NCBI RefSeq assembly: GCF_963576545.1
Contig: NC_083655.1
Coordinates: forward strand, 14,896,940-14,960,939
DNA length: 64,000 bases
Direction of reading: 5' to 3'
Source: Limanda limanda
Taxonomy: Eukaryota; Chordata; Actinopteri; Pleuronectiformes; Pleuronectidae
Part shown: positions 1 through 63,238 of the stretch, in pieces
Layout of the letters: each line of letters starts with the position of its first letter
Numbering within the stretch: the first letter of the stretch is position 1
Made by a program: the position numbers and the translations under genes
The notes under the pieces: model-generated
What the model was told of the DNA's origin: nothing
Seen by the model: the letters and a program-made list of their open reading frames with translations, nothing else
Database searches by the model: none

Positions 1-577
1 TTCAGTAGAAGTATCATTGGAATATATAAAAGTATGGAGTCCAGTGTGTGACTTTAAATATAAGAAAAAATGAGGGAAAAGTGATGAAAATTCAAATGAA
101 ATTGTTCTTGAATTGTAAAGATACATTTCAAATAATATCTATATGCACAATATACAGTGTATATGCAATCATATGACTGATGATGACGATTGTCAGTTTT
201 TATATTCCTAAATTGTCAATTGCATCACTGAATAATTCATATTTGGCCTGAACTTATATTGCCGCACAACATAATTACAGCCAATAGGAGTTTGCTTCTT
301 CCACAGTGCATCACAGATGTCCTCATGCTGAATTAAACCAAATACAGGAAATTAAATATTCTTAAAATACAGTCAGGGGAGAGTTTAATTTGTGGCTTTT
401 CCTTCATTTATAATTATGTGCAGTTTCTCCCACTAACCAGGTGGAGGTGCAAAAGAAAAAAAATATTTAATTGAGGAACTGCACTCATCTTAATGACTGA
501 GCGCCTCTCACATCCAGATGTCAGGGCATGACAGATGTGTTCATGTAGTTTTCATGTTCTGCTCTTATGGTCTTTAC
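1..577 (-). other. Intron of the selenoprotein J-like gene (no exon seen)
   Basis: This stretch lies downstream of the last visible exon of the minus-strand gene. I looked on the minus strand for the next conserved block of the family and found no convincing match. A short open stretch near 240-330 has an acceptor-like AG, but in the phase required by the preceding exon it meets TGA as its second codon, and its sequence does not resemble the family. I treat the whole interval as intron. The remaining exons should lie beyond the left edge. Confidence 0.6.
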
Positions 578-670
578 CAGTTTCCTCTTTGCCAGCGTCC
601 ACGTTCCTGATGAAAGCCTTCAGGCTGCTGTTCCTCCACGGGCCATCGATGGGCAGCACGGCTTTGGGAC
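578..670 (-). CDS. selenoj: selenoj-like exon 4 (last exon in window)
   Basis: Encodes residues 116-146, with acceptor TTTGTCAG and donor ACTG/GTAAAG. It contains PKAVLPIDGPWRNSSLK and RNVDAGKEET, matching the conserved LPIQGPWR-type block of SelJ proteins. The coding sequence continues beyond the left edge after one base of the next codon. Confidence 0.85.
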
Positions 671-2447
671 CTGACAAATTGAAATAACAGATATTTTATG
701 TTGAACTATTTATTGACTGGTTTAACAGCTACATCTGTATTGACAGATAATATGGGGAGCATGGCTGCAGGACCAAATAGGACATTGACGTTTCTCTTCT
801 CTCTGCCTCTTCATTCATGAAGACTTTCACTGTCCATGATGATGACCCAACGCAGACATAAAGCTGCCTGCAGTTTACTGCACCCAAAGGTGCCCTGTGC
901 TGTTATGGTATTTTATAACAGCACTGTATTTATATGATATCCTGACGGTAAAAAATATCCACAGCGCTGGTCAGCAGCTTGGACAGGGAAGTCTGACTGT
1001 ATGGAATATTTTTATGGAAAGGGAGTTTCCCCCTGGCAGACAGGAAAATCATTCTGTTAAAGACAGTAACAGAATCACTCACATCATTTTAAGCTTGAAA
1101 ACACTTTTTTCGGTCCTCTTTGCTCCTCGCTGTGGGACTAATAAAGGATTATCTTATCTCATCTTAATACTCGGCATGACATGTGGTTAGATGGACAGGT
1201 ACTGTACCTCCTTTCTTCCTGTAAGGGTCATTGAGAGGCAGGTCGTACACGCTTCCTGCACCAAAGAACTTGTAGATGCGCTTGGTCAAGTCGTCCACGT
1301 CGACATCTGTCAACACAGGATGCACTGTGTCAGAAATCAATCATGCAGCTTCACCAGCAGCATCGAACGTCGGGCTGCTTGTTCCGCAACTGCCCTCGGA
1401 TTCAGTAAAACATCCATAGAGCGCATTAGGCTCACTGAGATGGATGCTGTAGACGACTGTAACAGCCATAATTAAATAAGAGCAGGAAGACAGTCACATT
1501 GTATGTTGTTGTCTCTAAACACATTGTTTTACAGGAAGGAGACAGGAAGAGGTTTGTGGTCTTCAAAGGCATAAAGAGGTAAAACCTGTCTCACATAGTG
1601 TGTGGGCAACTTCACACAATGATGCAACACTTCTGGCCTCATTATGGCCCAGACAAAATGGATGTGAACCTGAATTTGTTACGTGGTACATTGTGAATGT
1701 GGCTCGAATAGTACAATACTAATTTGGGTCGACGTGTGGTATTGCTATGGTTTGGTGGCCCAGATCTGGCAAACCAGAGTGGACCACCATGGTGCCACCA
1801 TTCTATGTGGCATGTGGGCTGGATGTGGGATGGAGGCCGAATCTGGGCCACAACAATTTTGCTACATGGGAAATGTCTCTAGAGTTTGTTGAGGTGAGGA
1901 ATGCAACACGAGGAAAAGACTAATGTTTGGAAGCAAGAAATCTATAGTTTCTCTTTCCTGTCTTTATTCAAGAACTTGGTCTTTCAGTTTGGGAGCAGGA
2001 CTGATTTCAAAAAACATTCTCATCAGTAGTAAATGCAACCCATCGACTGTATGACCTGCTCCCTTGATACCAAAGTATCTAGATCACCATGTAGTTTCTG
2101 GCTGCAGTATAGATAAACCTTGCCTTATCTATGTAAGTGGATGGGACATGGATCAAACTGAAAAAGTCAAATACACCTAAATACAACATCTATACGACAT
2201 CTACCGTCTCTGGTTGTCTGGGTGAATTTCAGTACCTCCACACTGACTCAGTGTCTCCAGCAGGACAAACGCCTGGTCTCCGTAGCAGGTCTGCTCTCCA
2301 GTTGTCCTCAGGTAGAAAGGGTTCACTGACTGAGGCCTGAACTCGGGAAACGGCTCCAGATCAGACAGAACCTCCCTTAGCGTGTCTGCATTGTAGATCC
2401 AGTGCATGGGCTGGGCTGTATGGGCGAGGGGCCACACACACACACAC

Positions 2448-2537
<90 letters not shown>

Positions 2538-3361
2538 AGAAAAGGAAATGGTGGAACATTCAATAGTTTTCTTTTCCTGATGTGTTTGACATGACCTACT
2601 GTACATACAGTCTGTCGATAGTAGATAGCATGGAGTGGGGGGGTGGGGGGGTGGGGATTGTGTGTTATGCTGGAGCAGAATCATGGCTCCAAACAACAAT
2701 AACATGTTAAGCTGTGTGTGAATGGATGAATGGAAAAACGCATAGGCTACTGTGTCAATGTGTGTGCGAATGGATGGATGTCACCTGTTGTGTAAAGTGC
2801 TTTGAGTAGCTGTTAATACTGGAGCAGTGATGTATTAAAGGCAGTGGTGGAGAAAATGTTTTCAATTTATTTCTGATTTAACTTCAGTAAAAAATTTGAG
2901 AACTTCCTCCACTACTTATAAACGCAATCATCTACATAATACAAACAGATCAGTGGTTTGATGAAAATGATGTGTGGAAGTTAAACAAAAGTTCCTCTTG
3001 GTTCATTCATGTTCGTCACAGCAGCTACTGTACAGCTACATGGCGACTTGTACAAGTTAAGGCCCCGCCCCTGTGCTTTATCAGCACGCACACATTTTGC
3101 TATTATGGCACTGATAATGTTTCTGGTCACGACTGAAGAAAACAACGACTAACGCTGTTGGAAATTCATTGTTTATTGAAATTGACTGCACTGGATCCTA
3201 CATGAAGACTGAATGAGGCGGATTTGTCCTGTTGCTGTAATTAACTCAGTCTGTGTTGTTGTTGTAGTGTAACTGAATTCACAGTTTATCTTACCTGCCG
3301 CATCTGCCACTGCTCCCCCGATGATGGCCCCCGTGGCCCTGTCAGACACACTTAAGGCCAT
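578..3361 (-). CDS. selenoj: Selenoprotein J / J1-crystallin-like ADP-ribosylglycohydrolase-family protein, 5' part of gene (4 exons, partial)
   Basis: Four minus-strand exons (3295-3361, 2236-2415, 1208-1306, 578-670) join in one frame. All junctions fall after the first base of a codon, and together they encode residues 1-146. Exon 1 gives the glycine/alanine-rich start RATGAIIGGAVADAA. Exon 2 gives AQPMHWIY, FRPQSVNPFY and CYGDQAFVLLE. Exon 3 gives KRIYKFFGAGSVYDLPLND and exon 4 gives LPIDGPWRNSSLKAFIRNV. These blocks are characteristic of fish selenoprotein J and cnidarian J1-crystallin, which are related to ADP-ribosylglycohydrolases. SelJ has been reported mainly in fish and some invertebrates, and its substrate is unclear. 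The rest of the protein, including the position where selenocysteine occurs in SelJ, lies off the left edge, so a selenocysteine and a cysteine homologue cannot be told apart here. The gene is divergent to vav3, about 7.5 kb away. A TG microsatellite sits just upstream of exon 1, and AAAGCAG precedes the ATG, so this ATG could open a second exon after a 5' leader exon. Confidence 0.83.
1085..1165 (+). repeat. Possible 3' tail of a non-LTR retrotransposon
   Basis: The sequence reads GTGGGACTAATAAAGGATT followed by a short ATCTTATCTCATCTT run. This 'aataaag plus short tandem tail' is typical of degraded LINE 3' ends in fish. Only the tail is recognisable and no coding remnant was seen next to it. 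Confidence 0.3.
1208..1306 (-). CDS. selenoj: selenoj-like exon 3
   Basis: Encodes residues 83-115, with acceptor TTGACAG and donor GGAG/GTACAG. It contains DLTKRIYKFFGAGSVYDLP and NDPYRKKG. The reading phase agrees with exons 2 and 4. Confidence 0.85.
1683..1880. repeat. Teleost dispersed GGCCCAGATCTGG-type repeat (degraded)
   Basis: The segment carries reiterated motifs such as GTGGCCCAGATCTGGC, AGAGTGGACCACCATGG and TGTGGGCTGGATGTGGGA. Motifs of this kind occur as dispersed repeats in fish genomes. It lies between selenoj-like exons 2 and 3. Open frames of 69 codons on both strands reflect the composition and are not genes. Confidence 0.35.
2236..2415 (-). CDS. selenoj: selenoj-like exon 2
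   Basis: Encodes residues 23-82, with acceptor CCCATACAG and donor TGTGGAG/GTACTG. It contains AQPMHWIY, PEFRPQSVNPFY and the CYGDQAFVLLETL block, the strongest family signature in the window. The acceptor is preceded on the minus strand by a short cytosine-rich run and then a long TG repeat. Confidence 0.88.
2433..2538 (+). repeat. (CA)n microsatellite
   Basis: A near-pure CA repeat with a few TA interruptions at its edges. On the gene strand it is a TG tract ending about 18 bases upstream of the selenoj-like exon 2 acceptor. Confidence 0.97.
2705..2845 (+). repeat. Teleost dispersed repeat ('gtaaagtgctttgag' family)
   Basis: It contains GTGTGAATGGATGAATGG and GTGTAAAGTGCTTTGAGTAG, wording typical of an abundant fish short interspersed element of the 'gtaaagcgctttgagt' type. 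It lies in the intron between selenoj-like exons 1 and 2. No coding content. Confidence 0.45.
3295..3361 (-). CDS. selenoj: selenoj-like exon 1 (first coding exon seen)
   Basis: Encodes residues 1-22 plus the first base of codon 23. It ends at a GCGGCAG/GTAAGA donor. The ATG at 3361 is the first base of the exon as called. It follows AAAGCAG and a long TG tract on the minus strand, which resembles a 3' splice site, so translation could also begin further upstream. The residues ATGAIIGGAVADA match the conserved N-terminal block of the ADP-ribosylglycohydrolase fold. Confidence 0.78.
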
Positions 3362-3364
3362 CTG

Positions 3365-3480
<116 letters not shown>

Positions 3481-4199
3481 TATAAACTAATGAGCTAACA
3501 CCTTTTCATCCTAAATGAAAACAAAAACGCTGTTGGCAAATTACAATAGCTGTAATTTTCGTTAATGAAAACAAAGCCTATAATTGTTGTTGGAAATGGT
3601 CTGAAATGCTGTTCTCAGTGTTAAAATTGATAAAAAAACTAATTAGTAATTATGCTTTTCTGATATGAAATTCTTATTGTGGAGTCAGTCCTGCCCTCCT
3701 CTCGCTCTAAGTCGTTTATTTTGTTTCAGCTTAAAATTGTTACACAACACCACATTTATTCAATGACCTGACATCTGGTAAAAAGATGAGATAATGTATT
3801 CGTCTCACAGAGGGAACATTTGGCTGTAATTTAATGCTTTCGTACCTTGGAAGTCCTCGAAGTCCTCGAGTGCTGTCAAACAAAAACGAAGACTTGTTTA
3901 TCGTCAGCTCGGAGCCTCGTCTTCACCTTGTAACATCCACTTGAAAATGTTTTATAAAGCCTTGTCGGTTTCTTTGTGGGTGGAGATGGGGGGGTGGGCA
4001 CCATCAGGCCTGTGATAAGCACACACAGGGCGTTTTTGGAGGAGGCCCAGGAGGAGGTGAGAACACTGGACCAATTATCAAAGTAGGATTTTAATACATT
4101 TCAACAACAAAGTGTCAGTGGTAGAAAGGAGGTTAAGTGTCGTAGATGATGGGTCATTTTTGACACTGCAGCTTAAGACATGAGGCGACTTGACTTATG

Positions 4200-4530
4200 T
4201 TATTAGATTAAGATTAAGATACATTTATTTGTCCCAAACACATGCACAGACATGCACAAGCACACTCATGCAAGGAGGGAAATTTAACCTCTGCTTTTAA
4301 CCCATCTGGTGCAGGACACACAGAGCAGTGGGCAGCCATGTACGGCGCCCGGGGAGCAGACGTTGGGGGAGTAAGGTGCCTTGCTCAGGGGCACTAGACA
4401 GGGTAGGGAGGATCCTCTTGGATTTTTGGACAGGTTCGTCTTTTTGTTGTTTCTCCGTGGAGTCGAACCAGAGACGAGTTTCTGCCACTAGTCCACCGCC
4501 TCTCCCTGGGGTAGGAGTCATCAGACTGAC
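4200..4530 (+). repeat. Teleost dispersed repeat ('aggtgccttgctcaggggcac' family)
   Basis: It begins with AGATTAAGATTAAGATACATTT and contains GAGCAGTGGGCAGCCATG, GCGCCCGGGGAGCAG and GGTGCCTTGCTCAGGGGCAC. It ends with GAGTCGAACCAGAGACGAG and CTAGTCCACCGCCTCT. I recognise this ordered set of phrases as an abundant short interspersed repeat of percomorph genomes. The 107- and 77-codon open frames across it are by-products. Confidence 0.65.
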
Positions 4531-5639
4531 TTCAGCTTTTGAAAGTAAATGGACAACGTAAGCTGTTGTCAAGCAGGAGCTAATGAGCTGATAAATATGT
4601 TGTATAACCTCAAAACGCATCCAGATGAAATATCCATTGTCTTGTCAGTTGCTGTTCAGTTAGGGACTGTGTAATGAAAACAGTTTGTCTGATTCCCTGT
4701 GTTTTATAAACCTGAATCATAGCAGTACAATCATTATTCAGTTCATAACAGTGTGTGAGGTTCCCCCCTCAGCGTGATGTAAGGAAGATTGTCGCCGTGT
4801 GAATACGGTCAATAAAGAATCTTGAATCGAGCAGCATCGTTCCGCAGCACCAGAGGGCAAATTGCTGCACAATGAAGAATTCCCTCGGCCATTTTGATTG
4901 TCCGTGTTCTCCCTGCTCCAACGCCTCCACCCAGACAGTTCCCCAGCTGATCCCCCTCCAGCTCTGATGAAACCCTGCAAGGCCTGGCCAGCCTCCACTT
5001 ATCCCAGGGCTCTCGTGAGGATCCCAGCCCATTGATTTCTCTTCTGGCCTCCTAATCCAGCCAAAGAGCGTGCTTTAAGGGTAGGGTCAGACAATCAATA
5101 GCTGTTAGATCACAATGAAGAGCAGCTGCTATGGTCTTCCTCATGGTTACATCTGGGTTGTGGCTGCAGATTTGAATTTGAGTAACAGACTGACGGTATT
5201 TATCCAAGTTCTACTCAAGAAAATCTATTTTAATGAGATGTCGCAAATGAGAAAGTATTAATTGTTTTCATCTTGTCCTGTATATGAACACGTGGAACAC
5301 TGAAATAAAAAGTCACAAGTACAGCTGAGAGATAATTCTTCCAGGGGCAGGACACAGAGCAGGGAGAAGACATGTCCTTCACAGAGAGGACACATGAGCT
5401 CCACAAACAGACCCGCTGCCTTCCCCCGGATCAGGTGACACAACGGGCGAGGGAGAAGCTCGGTAAATCACAGCCCGGCAGAGCCTGAGGGGGGGGTTAT
5501 TGATGGAGCGATGACAATTTGGCAGTGCCTGTGCATTTTATTTTTTGGGGAGGTGGGGGCGAGCTGATGAGATGTGTGGAGGGACACGGACGGAGACGCC
5601 ACTCTTGTAGCCGGTGCTAAATCTGGCAAAGTTCAGGTA

Positions 5640-6070
5640 ACTCTCACCTGTTAGACAAGTTACATCTGATAGGAAATCAAACAGAACCTTATTAACTAAA
5701 CTGTTGGTGGTACGATCATTTTTATCCAGCACCATCTCCCTGGGGATGGCAAACGACGGCCAGTTGTTCCTTTGATTTGCTCCAAACTGAAATATCTCAC
5801 CACCTATTGTAATTAATACGTGTCTGACCATGCAAGTCAAGGTCCCCAGAGGATGAATCCCAATTACTTTTCCTTTTGCATCATCAACTGGTTCTCACAT
5901 ACAGTCTCAGTCTGTTAAAGTGGACTGATGGACAATGTGTGGTTCAGACATTCATGTTCCCTTCTTCTTTGCACTACCTTGCATGCAGATGTTAGCATGT
6001 AGCTTAGCACTGCTGCTAGTACCCCCACAGAGCTGCCAGTGGGCCTGCACAGTCTAATAGTTTTCTTTGA
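5640..6070 (+). repeat. Teleost dispersed repeat ('gtccccagaggatgaatcc' family)
   Basis: It contains TTTGCTCCAAACTGAAATATC, GTCCCCAGAGGATGAATCCC, CAGACATTCATGTTCCC, ATGTTAGCATGTAGCTTAGC and CAGAGCTGCCAGT, in the order seen in a common percomorph non-coding repeat. The 100-codon minus frame at 5538-5840 runs across it and is not a gene. Confidence 0.55.
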
Positions 6071-7040
6071 GCTTCCTTTGTGCATTGCAATGTGGGAAAA
6101 CAGTGTCTGCTGTCAGCATTCTTTTATTCATCCATTTTTCTAATGTGAACACACTTTATATTTATATTTACATCACCTAACTCTGACATTTGAATTCTCG
6201 CATGCAACCCCTCTGGAAGATTTCAGGAAAATGTCCAGACTTCAGTGTGTGAAAGCTGCAATACTCTGTGTTGACCCCTTAGAAGTAAGTTTGTAACACA
6301 GAGTAAATGCTGAGAGAAATTAACTTGACTTTATATTTGGATGCACCCTGTGATATTAACAGGTTATACTGATATGATATCAGCCCACAGTTTTATAATC
6401 TTACAATCTGGAAGGCAACTATTCACATCAGCGCAGCTTCATTTTCAAATGGCTGTTGTTACTTTGAAAAACATGATGCAATACATTCACATTTGAAGCT
6501 AATATGGCAAATATGTGTAAACAGGAGAAAAACAGGTGCTATGAAGATCAGAAAAAACGAATCTTCTATTCTTCTGCTGGAAGTCTTTGCAATTTCTTAA
6601 ACATCGTGATGCATTATCACATTTAAATCTTTTGCCCTCTTTATCAGTGCTTGTTTTTCCTTATCTTCACTGAACCAATCTTATTTGATCACTGAACCAC
6701 TTCAATAATGCGCTTTGGCATTGAAAAAGAAAAGAAAAAAAATCCTGGCAGCTCGATCACATCTGCCATATGTGCCCAGACATAATCTTGGACGCTCAAA
6801 CGGTTGCTCGTTACTTTCCACTGCTGGTCACATTCCAGATGAAGTAACCCAGATATGCGGCAAATCATTCTTCTGTGTATCGATGGGTCCTGAAGGAGAT
6901 TAGAGCTACTTTGGATGAGATAAAATGGGGGCCATTTGCGTTGATGCTATTTAAAAAAGAAGAAGTCAGCAGTTCATGTATGTGTGGAACTGAGATGTTG
7001 GGATGAAGCATCCTCAGTCCTTGAGATTGTACTGTACATG

Positions 7041-7042
<2 letters not shown>

Positions 7043-7101
<59 letters not shown>
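7043..7101 (+). repeat. (TG)n microsatellite
   Basis: About 29 TG units in intergenic DNA. Confidence 0.97.
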
Positions 7102-7103
<2 letters not shown>

Positions 7104-9919
7104 GCCGTATCCATCGGAGGAATGTTCTTAATTACCATGGCCATCTTTCCAGTCCGGGAGAGGAAGCTGTAACAGGAGAAGGGTGCCGAGAGGTATGCCA
7201 GCGTCCGGCCACGAGCCACCTCTCCTGTCATCCATGCTATGCCAGCCATGGCATCCGGTGTGCGGCCAGCGGAGGACAAAGCTGGAGGCTCACACGGTGA
7301 ACCGCACAAACTCAGGCCTCCCATTCTCTCAACAGTCTTTGTGCGGACACACAAAACCCCACTCCTCTGACATCCATCCAAATCCTCCGCACCAATATGG
7401 AGAGGGGAAGATGAAGAGTGAGGAATTCAGGATAACACGAGTGTTTACAACCGCAGATGCCGGAGAGTAATCTTCACAGTATTGTTTGCACAGGCCTGTG
7501 TTCACTCACTGTATGTAAATGCGCTCAGAGTGATTCATTGACATACTTTCTTTGTATGCAGCTTTTTCTTTCCTTTCTCAACACATTTCAAACTCTGCGG
7601 ATCTTATTCCCATGTATAAAGCAGAAACGAGTCTGGAAGGTTTACTTCTTCTCTCCCATCTTTTCTGCTCATACTTTATTCATACATCTTCAAGTGACAC
7701 TGGTGATGGGATTAGCAGCTCTCGGACTGTATAGGTAATTTTATTCATGTTCACATATTGGATTTCTGGTGCATACGTTTCCTGCCTCGTGATGCATGCA
7801 TTTTGCAATACAATTATAACCGCCTGTTTTTATCAGTACAGTGCTTGATGCTATAATCACTGCTGATTTGTTGCTCATCCGTGTTCATTATGATTATTTT
7901 ATCCCCTTGTTATTAATTGATTTATTCGTTTTTCCATGTTATTCTTTTAGCTTGTCATGTGAAGCACTGTAGGCTAAATCTATAAGAATGATATTATTAT
8001 TATAATTACTACTACAACAACTAATAATAGTGATAATTATAAAATGTATTTCACTGACCCAAGGACACCTTACAATATATCATTAAATAAACACATGAAT
8101 AATTTAGGTAAAACCAATTGTTAAAATCAGAGACAAAAGGATTGTTTTCAGACCTGATTTACAGAGGAAGTCCCATGAATTGGGTCCAGATGTGTTCACA
8201 ATGACACAAGAATTTTTGGTGAGTTCATTTGCCTAATTTTTGTGTCCGTCACATTATCAACACGTGCACTCGCTCGTGGTGAATCCTCAGGAGGATCTCC
8301 AGCTGTGAAATTTAGGAATGTCCGCAGGATCTCCAGAGTTCAGTTCATATCCGAAAGCAGCTAAATGAAGTTGAGTTGAGTCTATTTATTCAACAACAAC
8401 AAGTCTTTCTGTAATCTGTAAAAAATATAAGTCAATAAGAACTTAAATCAAATCTGTCACCTGGTATTGGCCCACATCCTGATTAATAAAGCATTGGGCT
8501 CCACCAGCTCATTCATTATTTTCAGCCAATCACAGCCTTACACACTCACCTTGAGCCGATCACCTGTAAGCTGTCAAAGCTTAAATCAGTACCGTGAGTT
8601 TCCCGTCCTCATCCCTGCACTACTTAAATGCTTGATACTCAAATCATCTCCCTTCAAAGCATCCAATCAGGATCCTTCCTGAGACGTCCCAACTTCGTGC
8701 TCTGTCCGTCGTCACCACCACCAGGGTAAAGCCCAGGGGACGTCTCCTTTGGTTCAAAGAACCTAATTCATATGTTAGAAATTAGTTAATGCTTGTTACT
8801 TTGAGAATGAAGTACATTTTAGCACATGTTTGTCTCAGAGTGTGGGGACTTAAGGGAATAAACCAAAAAGTCACTGAGCGGCGGAGGTCGGGCCTGAGTT
8901 TCTTTGTCTGACGTGTTAAGAAAGAGATTCGCTGAGATCCAGAATAAGTCAAAAAAATAATTTTACTAATGAAGAAAACAAAAAAAAAAAGATATTCACA
9001 TCATCAGTGAAGTGCTGTCAACCAAAATGTGTCAGCCCCCTTCATTCACACACCACACACAGGTGAGCTAGCGTTTAATTTAACTTTGAGGTTAACTTTG
9101 TGTTCTTAAATTAAAAAAGCAAACTGGTCTGTATCATTTAAAATCCTTTGTTGTCCATGTGTTGCTTCTCATTAGACCTGACACTTTCAATGATGTAAAA
9201 ACAGAAGTAGGTTTTTCTTGAAAAAAGGCTTAATGACACCTGATTGGTTCCTTTCCTCTTCGGGAGGAATAAGGAAACAGTTTAGGGTTGAAATATGCAA
9301 ACTCTCTGACACAGGTCAACAAATGAGACTTGATGTCGTTGGTTGAAAGCATCAACATCCCTTTGAGGAAGTACAACAATGTTAAAATCCAGCTACACTT
9401 CAGGCTTCCACAGAAACAGCACCACAAATTACCATAAGGCAAATAAGGAGAGCCTCTTATTATCAGTCCATGACAGGAACATTTAGTTGTTTTTAAACCA
9501 GAACTGTTACTGCACCAAAAAACCTCCTGTGTGTGTGCAGCTGTCTCACATCTGCTCTTACACACCATTTCCTACAAACACTAATGATTCACTCATGCAA
9601 ATGAAAGGTTAGGAACATCCAAGATGCATCACAGCAACAAGAACATGCAGCCACACATGAATATATAAACGTAAAATAGATTACTTATTAAATACAAATT
9701 ATATTAGCTGATCAAATGTAACACACTGACTGAGACACAGTCAGTGTATTGTGGTCCATATGTGCAGGAAACATTTTGTGGACATAATAGTCATAGAGAG
9801 ATGCATTCACTTTGTTTGTGAATGCAAACCAAGAGATTATTTTTTCAACCCCATCAGTTTGTTTGTGAACAAAATTACACAAAAAACTACTTTTTACAGT
9901 GACATTAGAACTGCCTATT

Positions 9920-10130
9920 GACATCCGATACGATGAGATAAGATAAAACACAATGAGATACGATAAGATAAGACATGATGAAATATGATATCAAACAATA
10001 TGATGCAATAAGAAACGATGTGACATGATGATACATTACGTTGCGACGCGATTTGATACAATACGATGCGATATGATAAGATAAGATGAGATAAAACAAG
10101 ATATACGATATGATAATAAGATTGTCCTGT
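9920..10130 (+). repeat. Degenerate GATA/CGATA-type satellite
   Basis: About 200 bp is built from imperfect 5- and 10-base units such as GATACGATGA, GATAAGATAA, GATGCAATAA and ACGATATGAT. The frames left open across it code only for repeated ISYLIVS-like strings, which is low complexity. Confidence 0.8.
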
Positions 10131-10540
10131 ATTACTCCCTCTATAGGGGAATATACCGTGTTACAGCAGCAAAAAGGGAATGGTGAAATATACACTCAGT
10201 ACAAGCTCAAGGTACTTTACTAAAATAGAAATATGTACAGTGTAAACAAAACATATACAGTTTAACATGATTGCAAGTATATAAAATTGAAATTTCACGG
10301 ATAAAAAAAAAGGATGATTACTCCCTTGAAAACCAGAGTGAGATAGAGTAATGACTGAAAATAATTAGCTTTCTGTCGCATAATTGAAATGGAATAATCT
10401 CAGGAACATGCTCCATCACTAATTGATCCTTATTATTGATTGGTGTTATCTCTACAGTTTATGCAGGTGGGATGTCTGTAATCTGCATAAAGATAAAATA
10501 TGATTTTCAATAAGAGCTGATTAATATAAAAAGGAAAAAA

Positions 10541-10663
10541 AATGTGTGCAGTAGAAAGTGTTCAGTCGGTGACAGCAGCACACGTGCAGCCTGTGGGTGG
10601 CGGGCGGAAGAGGTGAGGAGCAGGGCGAGGGGGAGGGAAGAGAGCGAGAGAGAGAGAGAGAGG

Positions 10664-10694
<31 letters not shown>

Positions 10695-10899
10695 GAAGAG
10701 AGCAGGGTGCGCTCCATCCAAAGCCTCACTACACCGGAGTGTCCTCCACAGCGCGGCCGCCTGCCTCCGCTCCTCCACCGGCTTCTCCCAGCGAGCGGAA
10801 CGGGCATGGACCCGGTGTGAAGACACACCGTCGAGCTGTCACCCTGTGCGTAAAAAGGAACAAACCAGAAACCCGAACCCTTTTACGCACGCATCAATA
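10541..10899 (+). promoter_or_regulatory. vav3: Probable vav3 promoter / 5' leader, GC-rich
   Basis: The base composition changes sharply here to GC- and CpG-rich sequence, including GCGGCCGC near 10753, immediately before the vav3 start codon. A GA microsatellite lies inside it. No TATA box is obvious, as is usual for CpG-island promoters. An upstream frame of 118 codons (10544-10897, stop TAA 10898-10900) ends by overlapping the ATG at 10900. The true transcription start cannot be placed from sequence alone. Confidence 0.55.
10638..10702 (+). repeat. (GA)n microsatellite in the vav3 leader/promoter
   Basis: An interrupted GA repeat with GGGAGGGAG and GGAAGAG interruptions. It lies about 200-265 bases upstream of the vav3 start codon, so it may be transcribed as 5' leader or act in the promoter. 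Confidence 0.93.
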
Positions 10900-10902
10900 A
10901 TG

Positions 10903-63238
<52,336 letters not shown>

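Noticed and set aside
240..330. Possible fifth selenoj-like exon with an in-frame TGA (tempting as selenocysteine)
   Set aside because: In the phase required by exon 4 the TGA is the second codon, far too early for the known selenocysteine position, and the peptide does not resemble the family.
2201..2705. Several minus-strand ORFs with long Cys-Val repeats
   Set aside because: The CV strings are translated TG microsatellite. Only 2236-2415 is a supported exon.
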